Made by a program: the position numbers and the translations under genes
The notes under the pieces: generated by a model
What the model saw: the letters and a program-made list of their open reading frames with translations, nothing else
Told to the model about the DNA's origin: nothing
The model's database searches: none
Assembly (NCBI GenBank): GCA_973895155.1
Contig: OZ316894.1
Span: forward strand, 1,302,001 to 1,366,000
DNA length: 64,000 nt
Source of the DNA: Marsupella aquatica
Lineage: Eukaryota > Marchantiophyta
Direction of reading: 5' to 3'
Shown: in pieces, positions 35,311-47,596 of the stretch
How positions within the stretch are numbered: the first letter of the stretch is position 1
Layout of the letters: each line of letters opens with the position of its first letter

Positions 35311-37611
35311 GTGTGAGCACTTTCATTTTCGATGATAATTTGATTGATATATTGTTGACCATGTGCTGGAAGGTGGATGTAGAATATGGTCTCAGAAGTG
35401 GAGCCATATGTGGATTCCGAACACTGATCTTTTTGATGGTTTTCTGGTGATGTATGCGCTTGGCAGTAATGCACATAAAATGGCGCCCACGTTCCATACC
35501 ATGGAGTTTCCATACCTCGGACTTTTCGTACTCACAAACTCGTAGTATACCTCTAACTATATGGCATGTTACTTACTTTCCAAGCCATAATTAAAAAGGA
35601 AAACTGCTGTTTCTTGCTGCAGCAGCATGGCAAACGGTTGATTCGCTTGTAGTAGACCACAGTCTGCAATGCTACCAGTGCACCCTCAGCAGGTGCATCA
35701 AAGAGCCCGGCTGACGTCCAGAAGCAAAAGGACAGGTATGTACTTACCAAGACCGTTCATTCTTCTCTTATTCCCACAAGGAAGTTTTGGTGCTCACCTA
35801 GGTAGGCAAACACTAATAAGTAACCAGGGAAAATACAAGATAGTAGATAATTTTGCCAAGTTTCATGTTGGTGTAACCTGGACCTACGTGAAGGTAGGGA
35901 TATGCAAACAACCAAAACGGGACCATTGTGGCGATTCCTAAAATACCGATGTATACAAAGTGGATGGCTGGTAGTTCATAGATTCACCACCATACCATGG
36001 ATGTCCAGAAATTCCCAAATGTGCAAGAATCGGGTTAATGTAGGACAATGGAAAACTCCAATGATAAGTTTGGAGTTAAATTTTCAAATAATTTAAGCCA
36101 ATTTCTTATCGGTAACCCTAACGCAAGGACACTACACACTACCAGACCAGAAAACCTGCACATTTGAATTCAAATAGCAAGCTCAATGACACATTTTATA
36201 TATATCAAAGGTCAAATCAAGACCAAAACTAAATCCGCAACGAAGACTGCATCCTGACTGCACAGGAGTCTACAGGGCCATGAGCAGACAACCCATAACT
36301 CAACCTACTACCAAGAAGTACTCAGTCTGCAGAAGATCAAGTCGGATGCCATGAGCACAGAGGCCAAAACAGGTGTATACTAGTAAAAAACATTGCTCAA
36401 CTGAATAGATTGATCCAACTCAATCTGGAGCCAAGCCAAATGTACCGGATGGACTCTCTAGATGTTGTCTACTAGCTACATAAAATTGCGTCAGATTGAG
36501 AGATAAATAGTCTTCAGTAAAAGTGGTGAATGGTTATTGTACGTAAGGTGAATGTACCTACAGAATCAAAGTGCCCCTCAAAAGAATTAAATCTCCATCC
36601 ATGCAAACCTGCCTAAGCATTATAACTAAGCATTATAACAGAAGCAATCTTCCTCACGTTCTTGGAGTGTGCAAAAAACAAAGGTAGCTAGTCTGGTCAC
36701 AATTGTTTGTTTACTGAATATAATTATGCAACAAAGGATTAATATAGCTTGTATTATGAACTACGTGAGTCTAACTAACATAATAAACTATCTGATGTAA
36801 CTAACTACTAAATTACATGATCGGAACCTGCCTTTGGCTAAGCACTAGAATAATCAGATTGCCAATGTCAAAGTGTCCATATATTGCAAAGGAAAGTTTC
36901 CTCTACTCATTTTTAGGACTGTCTTCCATTCCTGCCTCTAGTCTTCCTACGTCGAGAAAGGGAATCACAGCATTTTTGCTTAAGGTAGCTTCCCAGATTT
37001 CACACCCGTCTCTGACCCGCTTATTCAGCCAACTCACATGGACATTGATGGAACTCTGTGTTCCATCAGATGTCTAGAGTTGCAAGCGTCAACAAAGCTT
37101 TCTTCTTCAGGTTCATCTTGATTGGAGTGTATTTTCCATAGAGTCAACATCCATAGCTTCGGCAAGAGATGGACCTCCTTCAGTCCGGCCCTGTGCTAGA
37201 TCTTCAACACCGGGTTCAACACTCCTTACAACCGCAAGTCTCGATCAGCCTTCCATGTACACAAACCTCCACCACATCTTGTATTTTTGGGTGGGTAGAG
37301 GGAGCTGTGGCTTCAATGTGTTGGAAGCTTGAAGATGTCTACGAGGCCATCATCAATCGTAAACATTGATGATAAGAGGAAATTGGCAAAACTGGGTAAG
37401 CTGAGTGATCCATTGTTTCTCAATATTGATGTCGGATGATTTTTTTGGGCTCAGAAGCAGTGATGGAGTAGGCAAAGATGTTAAATGGGTCAGACATGCT
37501 TTATCTGAGATTGAAGTTGCAAGACATTGATTCAGAATCTTAGTTACCATATTAATCTAGTATTGAATATATTTGGTTTTGTCAGGTGGAGAAGGCGCTC
37601 CCCCTACCTAG
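35311..37611. other. Gene-free stretch between kinase relic and modular gene
   Basis: AT-rich sequence with short frames only. I see no domain, RNA gene or clear repeat. Some of 37000-37550 may be upstream exons of the following plus-strand gene. Confidence 0.35.
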
Positions 37612-40154
37612 GCACGTACACCTGAACCCGAACCCCAGGTGATTAATACCCAAGATGACAAGGACTTGCTAGAATTCAATGGCAGGCCAGAGTATGAGAT
37701 GCTTCTTTATGCCACTCCTACTCAGCTGACAACCTTAGACATCCACAAAAGGCAAAAGGGAAAGGATTGCAAAAGAGATGACTTATTTGGGAAGGTTTTG
37801 GCAATTGCCAAACAAAATCGATATAAAGTGTACCAGATCAAGATTACCCACCTCTGTCCTCAGACATCGTCTAGGTTGGCTGAATACTACATTCCGTGTG
37901 GCCCACACAGCGCAGACTTTGACACCCAATTGTGCATGCTAGACCTGGTAAACTCTCTATTTCTTTAATGAGCTCTTGCATGACGTTTGTATATTGTGGA
38001 CAAATCACATTACTTCGATCCAATTCAAGACTTTGTCGGCATAGCTCAATCATCCATACATGTACTTACAGACTTATCTTTCTTATTGTGCAGGGTACTA
38101 AGATTCAAATAGCACAACCCTATACTGCGCTAACTCCACAATCACCAGCTGAAATCACTTCAGATTTAGTGAATCAAAGTACTGAAGTTTTGGACTCCAC
38201 ATCTTGTGATCAGGACAAATCTGACAATGTGACCATGGAGCACCAGGTTAAATTTTCTGCAGTTCAGCAAAGATTGAGTAAGGGGCAGATCTAGTCTGGG
38301 TTCTAATCGGACTTCTGATTCGATCCACAACTTGGATGAAGTTGGTAAATTTTTTGTGCAGATTACTCCTACACGTGACTCATCCAAGTTGTCCAAGTCA
38401 AGGAAATGAAATAAGCCGGCATGGGGTGTTCTATATGTAAAGCGTCCCACTATCCTCGCGGGGAAAGCCCAAAGGGTATTGTAGCATGTGGGAAAAGGCA
38501 AAAAAAAAGTCTGAGGAAAGCTCGAATTCGAATAAATGAAATACGGAACAGTGGATGACTCAGACTCACCCTCCCCTTTGACAGAGGTATATATAGGCAT
38601 AGTTATCAAGGGAATTTCAAGCTACGTATTTTCTTTTATTGTACTACTTTTTTGTTGTTGTTATCTTGTACCCTATATTAATATATGTTTGTACTTGTTT
38701 TGTAGGTGACTGTCAAGTTGGAAAGTAGCCAGGCCAATTGACAAATCTGACAATGTGACCATGGAGCACCAGGTTGAATTTCCTGCAGTTCAACGAAGAT
38801 TGAGTAAGGGCAGATATAGTCTGGGTTCTAATCGGACTTCAGATTCAATCCACAACTTGGATGAAGTTGGTAAAATTTTTGTGCAGATTATTCCTACACG
38901 TGACTCATTCAGGTTGTCCAAGTCAAGGAGAACAGTCGATAACTCAGACTCACCCTCCCCTTTGACAGAGGTCTATACAGGCATAGTTATCAAGGGAATC
39001 TCAAGCTACGTATTTTCTTCTATTGTACATCTTTTACACATGATTATCTTACCCTATATATGTTTGTACTTGTTTTGCAGGTGACTGTCAAGTTGGAAAG
39101 TAGCCCAATTGAAGAGCATAGAAAGAAGCCATCACCCAGCTTGGCTTATGGACGCAGGATTAGTGGTCAAAAGAAATCACAATCGAAAGCCACATTGTCT
39201 AGGTGTCTTGCTGATTCTCAGTCAGAAGGAGAAATGGAGACAGAAGTGACAAATGCGAAATCCTTGGAGGAGCTCATGTCAAGCCCCTTGTCAAGCCCAA
39301 CCAAGTTTCAGGCTAGCTTCAGTAATAAAGAGTCAAAACATTTTGGCAAGTTTACCCAAACCAAGGAGGCCATGTCCTGGAGAGGACAATGGTGTGAAGA
39401 TGAGAAGTTTAAAAGACATCACTAACTCCAAACCATTGTATGTCACAAGAGTCACAACACCGCTACTTGCTTTCCAGGTTTGTAATTCACATGATTATAA
39501 AACTCTGACTAGGTCCATGTAATCCATGGACCTACCATGGACGATGGTTATAACAATAATAAAGTTCTGGAATTCTCACACTTGTCAGTATGGGTGTGGG
39601 CCTGCTGGGTGGTGCCTTCTAGTGGTGCCTCCTGGATTTCCCTTACCTCTATTCTGTCATTTTAGTTGCAGACATTGAATGGCAGCCCAATTCACCTTCC
39701 CAGCACTTCCACATTATTTATATTCTATCATTTTCTGTGGCCATTCTCTTTTGCAGGCGTTGAGTGGCAGCCCGGATCACAAAGTTCCAGGTTCAAAATC
39801 TACAGCACCTGTTTTGAACTGCAAGACAAAGGTAATCATTTAGTCTATACTTTAGCCCTTATTTATTTGTGCATTAGAGTAGTTTTTTTAATTTGAGGTA
39901 TGAAAAGATACTGAAATCCTCATGCTATTAGATTTTGTTTGGTGTGCATGCAGGAATACACAAAGTACACTACAAGCCCAATTACAAGCTCAAAAACAAA
40001 TTGGAATCGGTTAACCTATCAAGCCCAAGTCAATGTCTGTATATTGGTCATGAATGTCAAAAACCGTAATGAGGTGGAGACCAAGATAACAGATTGGATT
40101 GGTACTAAAAATGCTAAATGTAGAGTGGGCAAAAATTATTTGCTGGACACTTGA
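37612..40154 (+). CDS. Hypothetical modular protein with tandemly duplicated exon
   Basis: Unrecognised. Two exons are well supported and phase 0: 37612-37947 (112 codons, after a pyrimidine-rich acceptor, containing RPEYEMLLYATP, KVYQIKITHLCPQ and AEYYIPCG) and 38094-38246 (51 codons, ending TMEHQ). Further likely exons are about 38742-38970 (SDNVTMEHQVEFPAVQRRL to SPSPLTE), a Ser/Lys-rich exon from 39081 (VTVKLESSP, RRISGQKKSQSK), about 39757-39831 (ALSGSPDHKVPG) and about 39954-40154 to a stop. The first exon looks globular and the rest low complexity and polar. The phase-0 modular style resembles the minus-strand gene at 1930-4453, without clear sequence similarity. The exact 5' end and several borders are uncertain. 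It may be transposon-derived. Confidence 0.4.
38199..39105 (+). repeat. Imperfect tandem duplication in the modular gene
   Basis: The block from aaatctgacaatgtgaccat (38217 and 38743) to gtgactgtcaagttggaaag (38706 and 39081) occurs twice. The first copy carries about 145 extra bases (roughly 38404-38548) that interrupt the coding similarity. The second copy is uninterrupted and keeps an open exon. Confidence 0.85.
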
Positions 40155-40549
40155 AGTATGGCGTGGTTGAAAAAATAGAAATGGTGACCAATTGAGCACT
40201 TGATGCTGGAATAGCGGAGATAGTAGATGCTCCACCTATGGTAAAGGGTAGGCTAGATTTAACCATGGATAATCTAAGGCTTGGTGAGGAAGTTTGACTT
40301 CAGCAACCGAATCCTAATATATAGAGATCTAAGGTTCAGTAGTAATTGACTAGTAGTCAATAATATATAATGGTCAACATATATGTTAATTGTAAAAGAT
40401 ACCTATGCAATTAGGTGGATACGAATGTAGTAGACTTTTACCAATTGTACATTGATACAATTATTGTAATTCAATGGAGGCTGGTGCTACTACCTCTAGC
40501 TCCTGCTATTTCCTATATAGTATTACTAGCTCAATACCCGTGCGTTGCA

Positions 40550-41160
40550 CAAAAGATGTCGTGACGGCCAAGATGTCGTTGAGAACAAAAGAGGTCATGT
40601 CGGCCAAGAGGTTGTTGAGAAGAAAGATGTCGTGTCGCCCAAGAAATTTTTGAGAACAAAAGATGTCGTGTCGGCAAGATGTTGATGATAAACAAAATAT
40701 GTCATGTCGACCAAGATGTCGTTGAGAACAAAAGATGTCATGTCGACTAAGATGTCATGTCGGCCAAGATTTGGTTGAGAAAAAAAATGTCGTGTCGACC
40801 AAGAGGTTGTTGAGAAAAAAAGTTGTATTGGCCAAGAGGTCATTGAGAAAAATGATGTCGTGTTGGCCAAGATCTCATTGATAAAAAAGATGTCATGTGA
40901 CCGGCCAAGAAATCATTGAGATAAAGGATCTTGTGTTGGCAAAGAAGTCGTTGAGAAAAAAGATGTCATGTTGGCCAAGACGTCGTTGAGAGAAAATATG
41001 TTGTGTCGGGCAAGACATCATTGTGAAAAAGAGTCGTGTCGGCCAAGACGTCGTTGAGAAAACAGATGTCGTGTTGGCCAAGACGTCATTGAGGAAAAAT
41101 ATCAGTGCATTGCACAAAAGATGTCGTGTCGCCCAAGATGTTGTTATCTGAAAGATGTCA
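40550..41160 (-). repeat. Minisatellite of Helitron B, same family as 15.0-15.6 kb
   Basis: The consensus on the plus strand is aagatgtcgtgtcggccaag, then a(c/t)gtcgttgagaaaa. This is the exact reverse complement type of the array at 15000-15612. Units are about 36 bp, with more degenerate copies (gtaaaagatgtcgtt) to about 41800. Confidence 0.9.
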
Positions 41161-41861
41161 TGAAGTAAAAAGATGTCGTTAAGAAAAAAGAAGTCATTTT
41201 TCCAAAGATGTCATTATGTGAAAGATGGCGTTAAGGAAAAGGTGTCCTTTTGCCAAACTAAGTGATTGTGAAGTAAAAGATGTTATAAATAAAAAGGTAT
41301 CGTTTCACCCAATATGTCATTAATATGTGAAAGATGGCTCAATACCCGTGCGTTGCACAAAAGATGTCGTTAAGAAAAAATATGTTGTGTTGCCAAAGAT
41401 GTTGTCATGAAAAAAGGTGATGTTGCCAACAATTTTGTTAAGTAAAAACATGTTGTGTTGTCAAAGATTTTTTTAAGAAAAAAGATGTCATGTTGCCAAA
41501 GAAGTTGTTAATATGTGAAAGATGTTGTGAAGTAAAAAGATGTCATTAAGAACTATGATGTCGTGATGCCAAAGGTGTCGTGAAGAAAAAATGTTCTTAT
41601 GTGAAAAATGTTGTGAAGTAAAAGATGTCGTTGCACCAAAGATGTCTTTATGTCCAAGATGTTGTCAGGTAAAAGATGATGTTTTACGAAAGATGTTATT
41701 AAGTATTTTTTTGTTAAGTACAAAATGGTCGATAAGTAAAGGGATGTCATTAGACAAAGATGTAAGTTGTGAAGTAAAAGATGTTCTTAAGTACAATTGA
41801 AAATATTGCTAGTAAACATGTTAAGTAAAAAAAATTGTTAAGTTGTTGCCACTTTTTTGCC

Positions 41862-42440
41862 ACCCCTTGCATCCTGAAGCCCCATTGATAACCCCAATTC
41901 AATGTTACTTTAAGCTTTTTACTTAAAGTTACCATGGCTGCTTACTTGGCTTTGGCCGCCCCAATGCCGAGCGGGATGCCAAGACCCCTTGGGATAATGA
42001 CACGGCTTGGCTGACTTTTCAACAACTCTTCACTACCCCTTGCATCTTAGAACCCCATTGGGCCCAAAGTTTTGGCTACCTTAGAGTTCTTACTTAAAGT
42101 TGCCGCAATAGCTTAATTGGCATTGGCCGCCCCAATGTCAAGACCCCCTTGGGTAACGGAGCAGCTTGGCTGACTTTTCAACGGCCCTTTCCCTACCCTT
42201 GCATATATCTTGGAACCCCATCAGTAACCCCAATTTTTTTGGTTACTTTAAGCTTAGTTTGCTTAAAGTTGACTATGGCTGCTTACTTGGCTGTGGCCGC
42301 CCCAATGCCAATTCCCCTTGGGGCAAAGGCACGACTCAGCCCACTTTTCAACAAAACAATTTGCCTACCCCTTGCATGGAACCCCTTTGGTAACCTCATC
42401 CAAGTTTACTCGGCTCCTTACTCGCCAATACCATGCCCCC
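41862..42440 (-). repeat. Four diverged tandem units of about 165-175 bp inside Helitron B
   Basis: Units begin with cccttgcat...accccat near 41862, 42036, 42197 and 42368. Each has a ggccgccccaatgcc-like block and a gacttttcaac-like block. They differ by many substitutions and small indels, so the duplication is old. Confidence 0.8.
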
Positions 42441-44169
42441 CTGGGGTGGTGGTGTGATTTGCAACACTTTCCAACATTGGAGGACCTGCCACCCCCGGAC
42501 CAACTTTGGTCCAGATATTTTGGCCCCCACCCCATGCCTCTTCCTGTGCTAAACAAAGTGGCAAGACATAACAACAACTGAGGGGTTGTTGGGGAGTTGG
42601 AACCCAGGGCAAGATTGAGTTAGGTTGGGGATGGGACCTTGGGGTCTCGGGTTTCATTCCACCCCGGGATGTTGGGTCTAGCATTTTTTACAACATTATT
42701 TTTTTTGTTTTTGGCCAGTGTGACAAATGTCAGCCTCTCAAAGGAAGGAAATGCTAGGAGTATTCTTCAACAATTTTTCTTGAATTATATCTTCTTCATC
42801 AGATATCCCTAGATTGACGTACAACGGTTAGATTTTGGCAAATGGGGTCCATGATTTGGTGGGAGAGTGGCCAATGGTATGCAAAGAATCTAGCAATTTT
42901 TTGGCAAAAGTGACTGAAAAAGTGGTGAACATATTTTGGGGAGGTGGAATTTGGCAAAAGTTTGCACCTAAAAACTACGTTGTTTGGATGAGGCCAGGGC
43001 CAGGGTAGTCTCAGGAGTCATCATCCCTCCCTCTTCACTCTCCCTCATCGCTCTCCCTCTTCTAGCTATTGGGTAATGGGTATTGCTCCTCTTCACACTC
43101 CCTCTTCTTGCCATTGGGTAGTTGTTGTTGCTTAAAAGTACTCATTAAATGCCTGGAGCCCTTATAAGCTCACATAGGCTTGGAATAGAGAGCTCCAAAC
43201 TCCAAAAGGAAAGAAACTACGCTCTTCCCTCTCTCTTAAAAGTTGTACTCTGATGGTACAATTGTACCTCCTTTTACAGGACCTCTATCCCCTTTGTACC
43301 TTGTACCTGGGGCTCCTAAGAGTAATGAGCTCATATCCTGTACCTGAAGGTACAATAGTACTTGTCTTGTGCATCTTTGTGTACTTGTTTTGTGCACACC
43401 AAGCCCTGTACTAGGTTTCCTCACGTTCCTTTTTTTTCCCCCTTATTGGTTCCATATTTACAGGTTTCAATTATTCTCACCAAAAAGGACACTCCAAATT
43501 TGAATGACGACCACGCTATTTTTTGGCGCAACTGTGTATTATAGTTTAGGATATTTGTCAGTGAATTGAATACCAGCATGAGTACTTTGTCTTATGCTCA
43601 AAAGGTTGAATTGGTTTGCTTTGTCTACTAAAAGAATAATGTTTGCTTAAATAAATATTTTAGATTATAAAAATTGACAACTGAGATGAAAAGAGAGCCT
43701 TCTTATCAAGGTTGGCAAAACAAGAACACTTCTCATTATAATATTCAGGTATATATGTTGGCAAACCAAACGTTTACTGTAGGAATATTGAGTTCTCCAA
43801 ATAGGCTGATGTAAATCAAGGAATATACAAAATACCCAAATCATTTTGCAAAAGTAGGATTTTACAATACGCCAAAGTAGGATTTTACAACATGCCTATG
43901 ATTTATCTTCAAGGACTTTGTCCCACATGTGAAATCTGGGTATAGTGAAGTTTCCTACGCCCTCCAAACAGCCAACATACCATCCCGGGGAATGTTTCAT
44001 AAACCCATTTAAGGTCAGTTTCCCCACTTCTTTGTCAAAAATATGGGGGAAATGGGTTTACATCTAGGATATTAGCCAAGGTGGGGGTAAGACAGAAACT
44101 CCTTGTGTCCTATCGTTAGAAGGCTAGTGAGGGTCCTGCCAAGCTGTGAGCTACCCTTAAGCAAAAGTT

Positions 44170-45040
44170 TTAGTCATCAACACTCCAGCTAAAGTTGGAC
44201 CTCACACCTGCTAGCACTGAAGCTCGCATGAGTGAGTGGTCCTTAGTGGAGAACTACCGCAAGAAGATCAAGCACGATGTAATGTAACTAGGCAGCATAG
44301 GAGATGAAATAGATGATAAGGACCTCATTTAAGAAATCTGCCTGCAAGCTGGTCAGCGTTCAAATCAGTGTATGGTGTCATCAGTCTATGGTGTCATGTA
44401 TGCGAAGGATACTCTAGTCACTTTTGCAGATCTGGAAAAGTATTTACAGGCTGAAAAATTCAGTCTTAAAACCATGCAACGAAGTTGGTGAACAATCCCT
44501 GGTTGCCCTCTCTTACCCAAAACATGGAGAGGGAAGTAGAGGTCATCGTGGATGCGGAAGGGGTTGATGTCATGACCGATGAAGACCTCATAGAGAATAT
44601 GATGGCGGACCAGATTGACAAAACTGCAATTTTTGTGGGAAGCGAGGCCACTGCTTCAATCATTGACTGCTTCATTAAAATGGCTGACACAGAGATCAAG
44701 ACATGTCTGTGCCTCAGCTGAAGGACCTAGCTGCACTCAAAAATCAAAGATATAAAAGCCACTCCTGCATCAAAAGCGTACTTTGCTGAGGAGTACATTG
44801 GAGACAACAACTCTGAGTTTGGCAAATCCAGTGAGCCCAAATTTTCACTCACTGTTGAAGCAATGCTCAGTGAACTCAATGTCAACAGCACCAAAGACAA
44901 GACCTGGATTCTTGACAGCCAAGCCTTAGCTGATATTAGGCGAGACAATACTATTAGCAGTCTCCTCAATCTAACTGGAGACACGTCTACCTCCATATAT
45001 ACCTCCATATATATAGCATGTTCCATGCTAATCCTGGAAC
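44170..45040 (+). pseudogene. Decayed retrotransposon gag-protease remnant (Copia-like)
   Basis: Translation reads ENYRKKIKHDVM, stop, LGSIGDEIDDKDLI, stop, EICLQAG, then YAKDTLVTFADLEKYLQAEK. This is the order found in gag (UBN2-type) of plant LTR retrotransposons. About 400 bases on, TWILDSQALADIRRDNTISSLL resembles the retropepsin W.lDSGAs....d...f..l signature, with the active-site Gly lost. In-frame stops and frame changes show it is dead. LTRs, integrase and reverse transcriptase were not found. Confidence 0.55.
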
Positions 45041-46894
45041 ATGTACTTTTTGTCTGGTAGTGATGTGTAAGTGTATAAAATTAGAGAGTAAAACTAGAAT
45101 ACATTTAATGTGAATGCCCGTGTGAATGTGATAAAATAATATAAGTAAAGCACATCCAAATAAAAGCACATAGTGACCAATGAAAAGTACAATTAGTACA
45201 ATTAAATTTTATGACACAAAGATGCTAGGAGTTGTGCACTTAACTCAATGTGCCTTATTAATGACACTCATTTCAATAAAAACCATAAATTTAGGAAAGA
45301 AAGCCATGAGGGGAACTTAAAATAGATGTGGTCACCTTACTTAGAATCATTCCTCTCCATCATGAGAATACTTAAAAGTGGTAGTTTCTCTCTAGAAGAT
45401 AACAAACTTTAAAAGTTTTAGGGGGCTGCCAAAATAAATTCAAAATACTATAGGATACCAAAAATTAAAGGGGTCCAAAAATGAATTAAAAGTATATATG
45501 ATACAAAGGATGTCCCTTATTAAGGTACATTCAAATAAAAATACATGACGGGTTTGGGATGATTATCTATGAGGCAATTTTCTATCTTGAACCCTAAGTA
45601 TATACTGTCGGGTTTTTATGTTGCTAATTAAAAAAAATTAAAAAAAATTAAAATTAAAAAAATGACACATAAATATGAATAAGACAAAACATGAAAGTTT
45701 GATTCTCCATATAGATATAGAAGTGTCATAGAGTGAAGATGCAAATTTAAAATCTTTAGCAGCTCCATCGCGGCAAAGTACTTGAAGCACTCCTTGGAAT
45801 AGGAGCAACTCTCTCTAAAAAATAGGATTCATCAACAAATTTCCCCAAAAAATTTCAAGTAGCTCTATAGCAATATATTAGTCAAAACACTATTTATAAC
45901 AAGAAAAGTGTTCTCTGAAAAAATAATATTCAACAACAATGCTTATGCAAAGTATAATTTACTTTAGCTCCACAATGAAAAAATCATCACAATCCTGGTA
46001 ACAAGACCAATGTTTTATAAAATATCCAAAATTATGTAAAAACATTTCTGGAAGTTGTATAATCCTTACGCAAAGTGTCGATGCCATAGAATCTTAGTGT
46101 GTAGGAAAATATGAATCCATTTGTAAAATTTGAGGTTATTTGGGTTTAGTGTTTAGGAATTGCCCCATAGCCTCCTTGGTGGAATTGTTTTTTGGTTCAC
46201 GAGTCACTGTTTTGCTTGCTTACCCTTTAGCAAGACTTATAAACATTAAAAAACATTTTTGAGTAAATTAAGTTCTCGAGGGTTTCACTTGCACAAAAAT
46301 GACATATCAAGTGCGACGAAGTATAAGGTCATTTTATTGGTTCAAAAAGAAGACTTAAGAAGTTTATGAGAAGAACAATAGGGTCTTTTAAATCCAATTT
46401 TGAGACATATAAAAATATTAGGGTCCTTATAACCAATTTTTTAGAAAATAATTTTTTTTCTTACATTTTAGGGGGTCTGAGACCTAAAATGTTGCACGTG
46501 ATGGGGAGACATCCATATAGTGAGACCCCCGAGATTAAGTTCATTTCAAATTTTACTATGAGCAAATTACTTGAGTTAATATGAGTAAAATGTGAAGCAC
46601 TCAATAATTTCATAAACCATGAAGGCCAAATCAGGTATTTATGTAAGGACCTAAATGTACTTTATATTTTATCTTTATAGTGAACTTTATAAAATGGTTG
46701 AAGTAATATATGGTGGGGAAAGAGTATTGAATGGGGAATGGAGCGAAGCTTTCAGCCAAAGTGCTATGGGGATGGGGACTGACAAAGTATTTTTAAGACA
46801 TGCGTGGGGACAAAGTTAATGACCGGGAAAAACTTCGGAAAGAAATGATTATTTGGTCATTGACACTCTACTTTATGGATAGAAAAATAAACAC

Positions 46895-46933
<39 letters not shown>

Positions 46934-47596
46934 AATGTTTTAGCCCACTTCATCCAAGTTTCATTTATCCATGGTGGTTTCATGGACAACAAGTCCCTCG
47001 TGCCTCCAAGTTTCATGGATACTCCAAGTTTCATTTATCCATGGGGGCTTCATGGACAACCTACAGGTCCATCGTGGCTTTAAGTTCTGGGTAGACCAGT
47101 AAAGCTACTTCACTTCTCTGTTAGAGCTAAATTGATGTCGACCTTGGTGTTTGGTGTTTGAGGGGGTGTTGGAATTTGTCAGTGAGTCCTGTCCCCGTTG
47201 GTGACTCGTTGGTGACTTCCTTTGGCTCACTGTCGGAAGTTGTTACTTTACTAGCAATCTCTCCGACTCGCTGCGGTAGTTGGTACGAAGGCGTCCCTAG
47301 ATCCGTTTTGGATCAGTCTGACTGCGCCCCACTTATCACAGTCCCAACCTTAATCAAACAGGCTGATCTGGGATTATTAGTGTCGGCTGTATTCCGGTGC
47401 CCCCCGCTCCCTAAAGCTGTATATATGAGCCTCAGTGCTCCCCCATTACTCTTGAAGTTTCACACATATCAAAAACTTCCACAGTTTGTAGCTACTTTGC
47501 ACTTCGGGTTCTCTTCCTCCTCGTTGGGTGCTTGCTGGGGTCTGATGTTCTGTTGTTCTCCATAAAGTAAGGAAATTTGGCCATAAGAGCCCCTTC
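45041..47596. other. Gene-free AT-rich stretch; dispersed-repeat copy and (TA)n tract
   Basis: About 45045-45205 is a copy of the dispersed repeat that also flanks Helitron A (tttttgtct.gtagtgatgtgtaa, ccaaataaaag, gaaaagtacaa). A (TA)n tract lies at 46898-46931. From 46943 to 47070 a block with catccaagtttcatttatcc and tcatggacaac is repeated, and the sequence near 47070 resembles one end of the fold-back element at 7431-7799. No gene recognised. Confidence 0.45.
46898..46931 (+). repeat. (TA)17 microsatellite
   Basis: Uninterrupted TA dinucleotides. Confidence 0.95.

Larger units (their letters stand above)
40526..43551 (-). mobile_element. Non-autonomous Helitron-like element B (minus orientation)
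   Basis: On the minus strand it begins TCCTAAACTATAATACACAG at 43551, preceded by A, and ends GGGTATTGAGCTAG at 40526, followed by T. It shares both ends with element A (13814-15630) in inverted orientation. Inside are the same family of minisatellite (40550-41160, degenerate to about 41800), internal 3'-end-like copies (near 41090 and 41340) and a four-unit repeat of about 165 bp (41862-42440). No Rep/helicase coding is present. Confidence 0.75.

Noticed and set aside
15122-41160. Regular repeat arrays as possible CRISPR
   Set aside because: There is no unique spacer between constant repeats; whole units vary by point changes, they sit inside Helitron-like ends, and the DNA is eukaryotic.
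42590-42680. B-box-like sequence (cgggtttcattccacccc) as a second SINE
   Set aside because: No convincing A box at the right distance; it lies in the repeat-rich interior of Helitron B.
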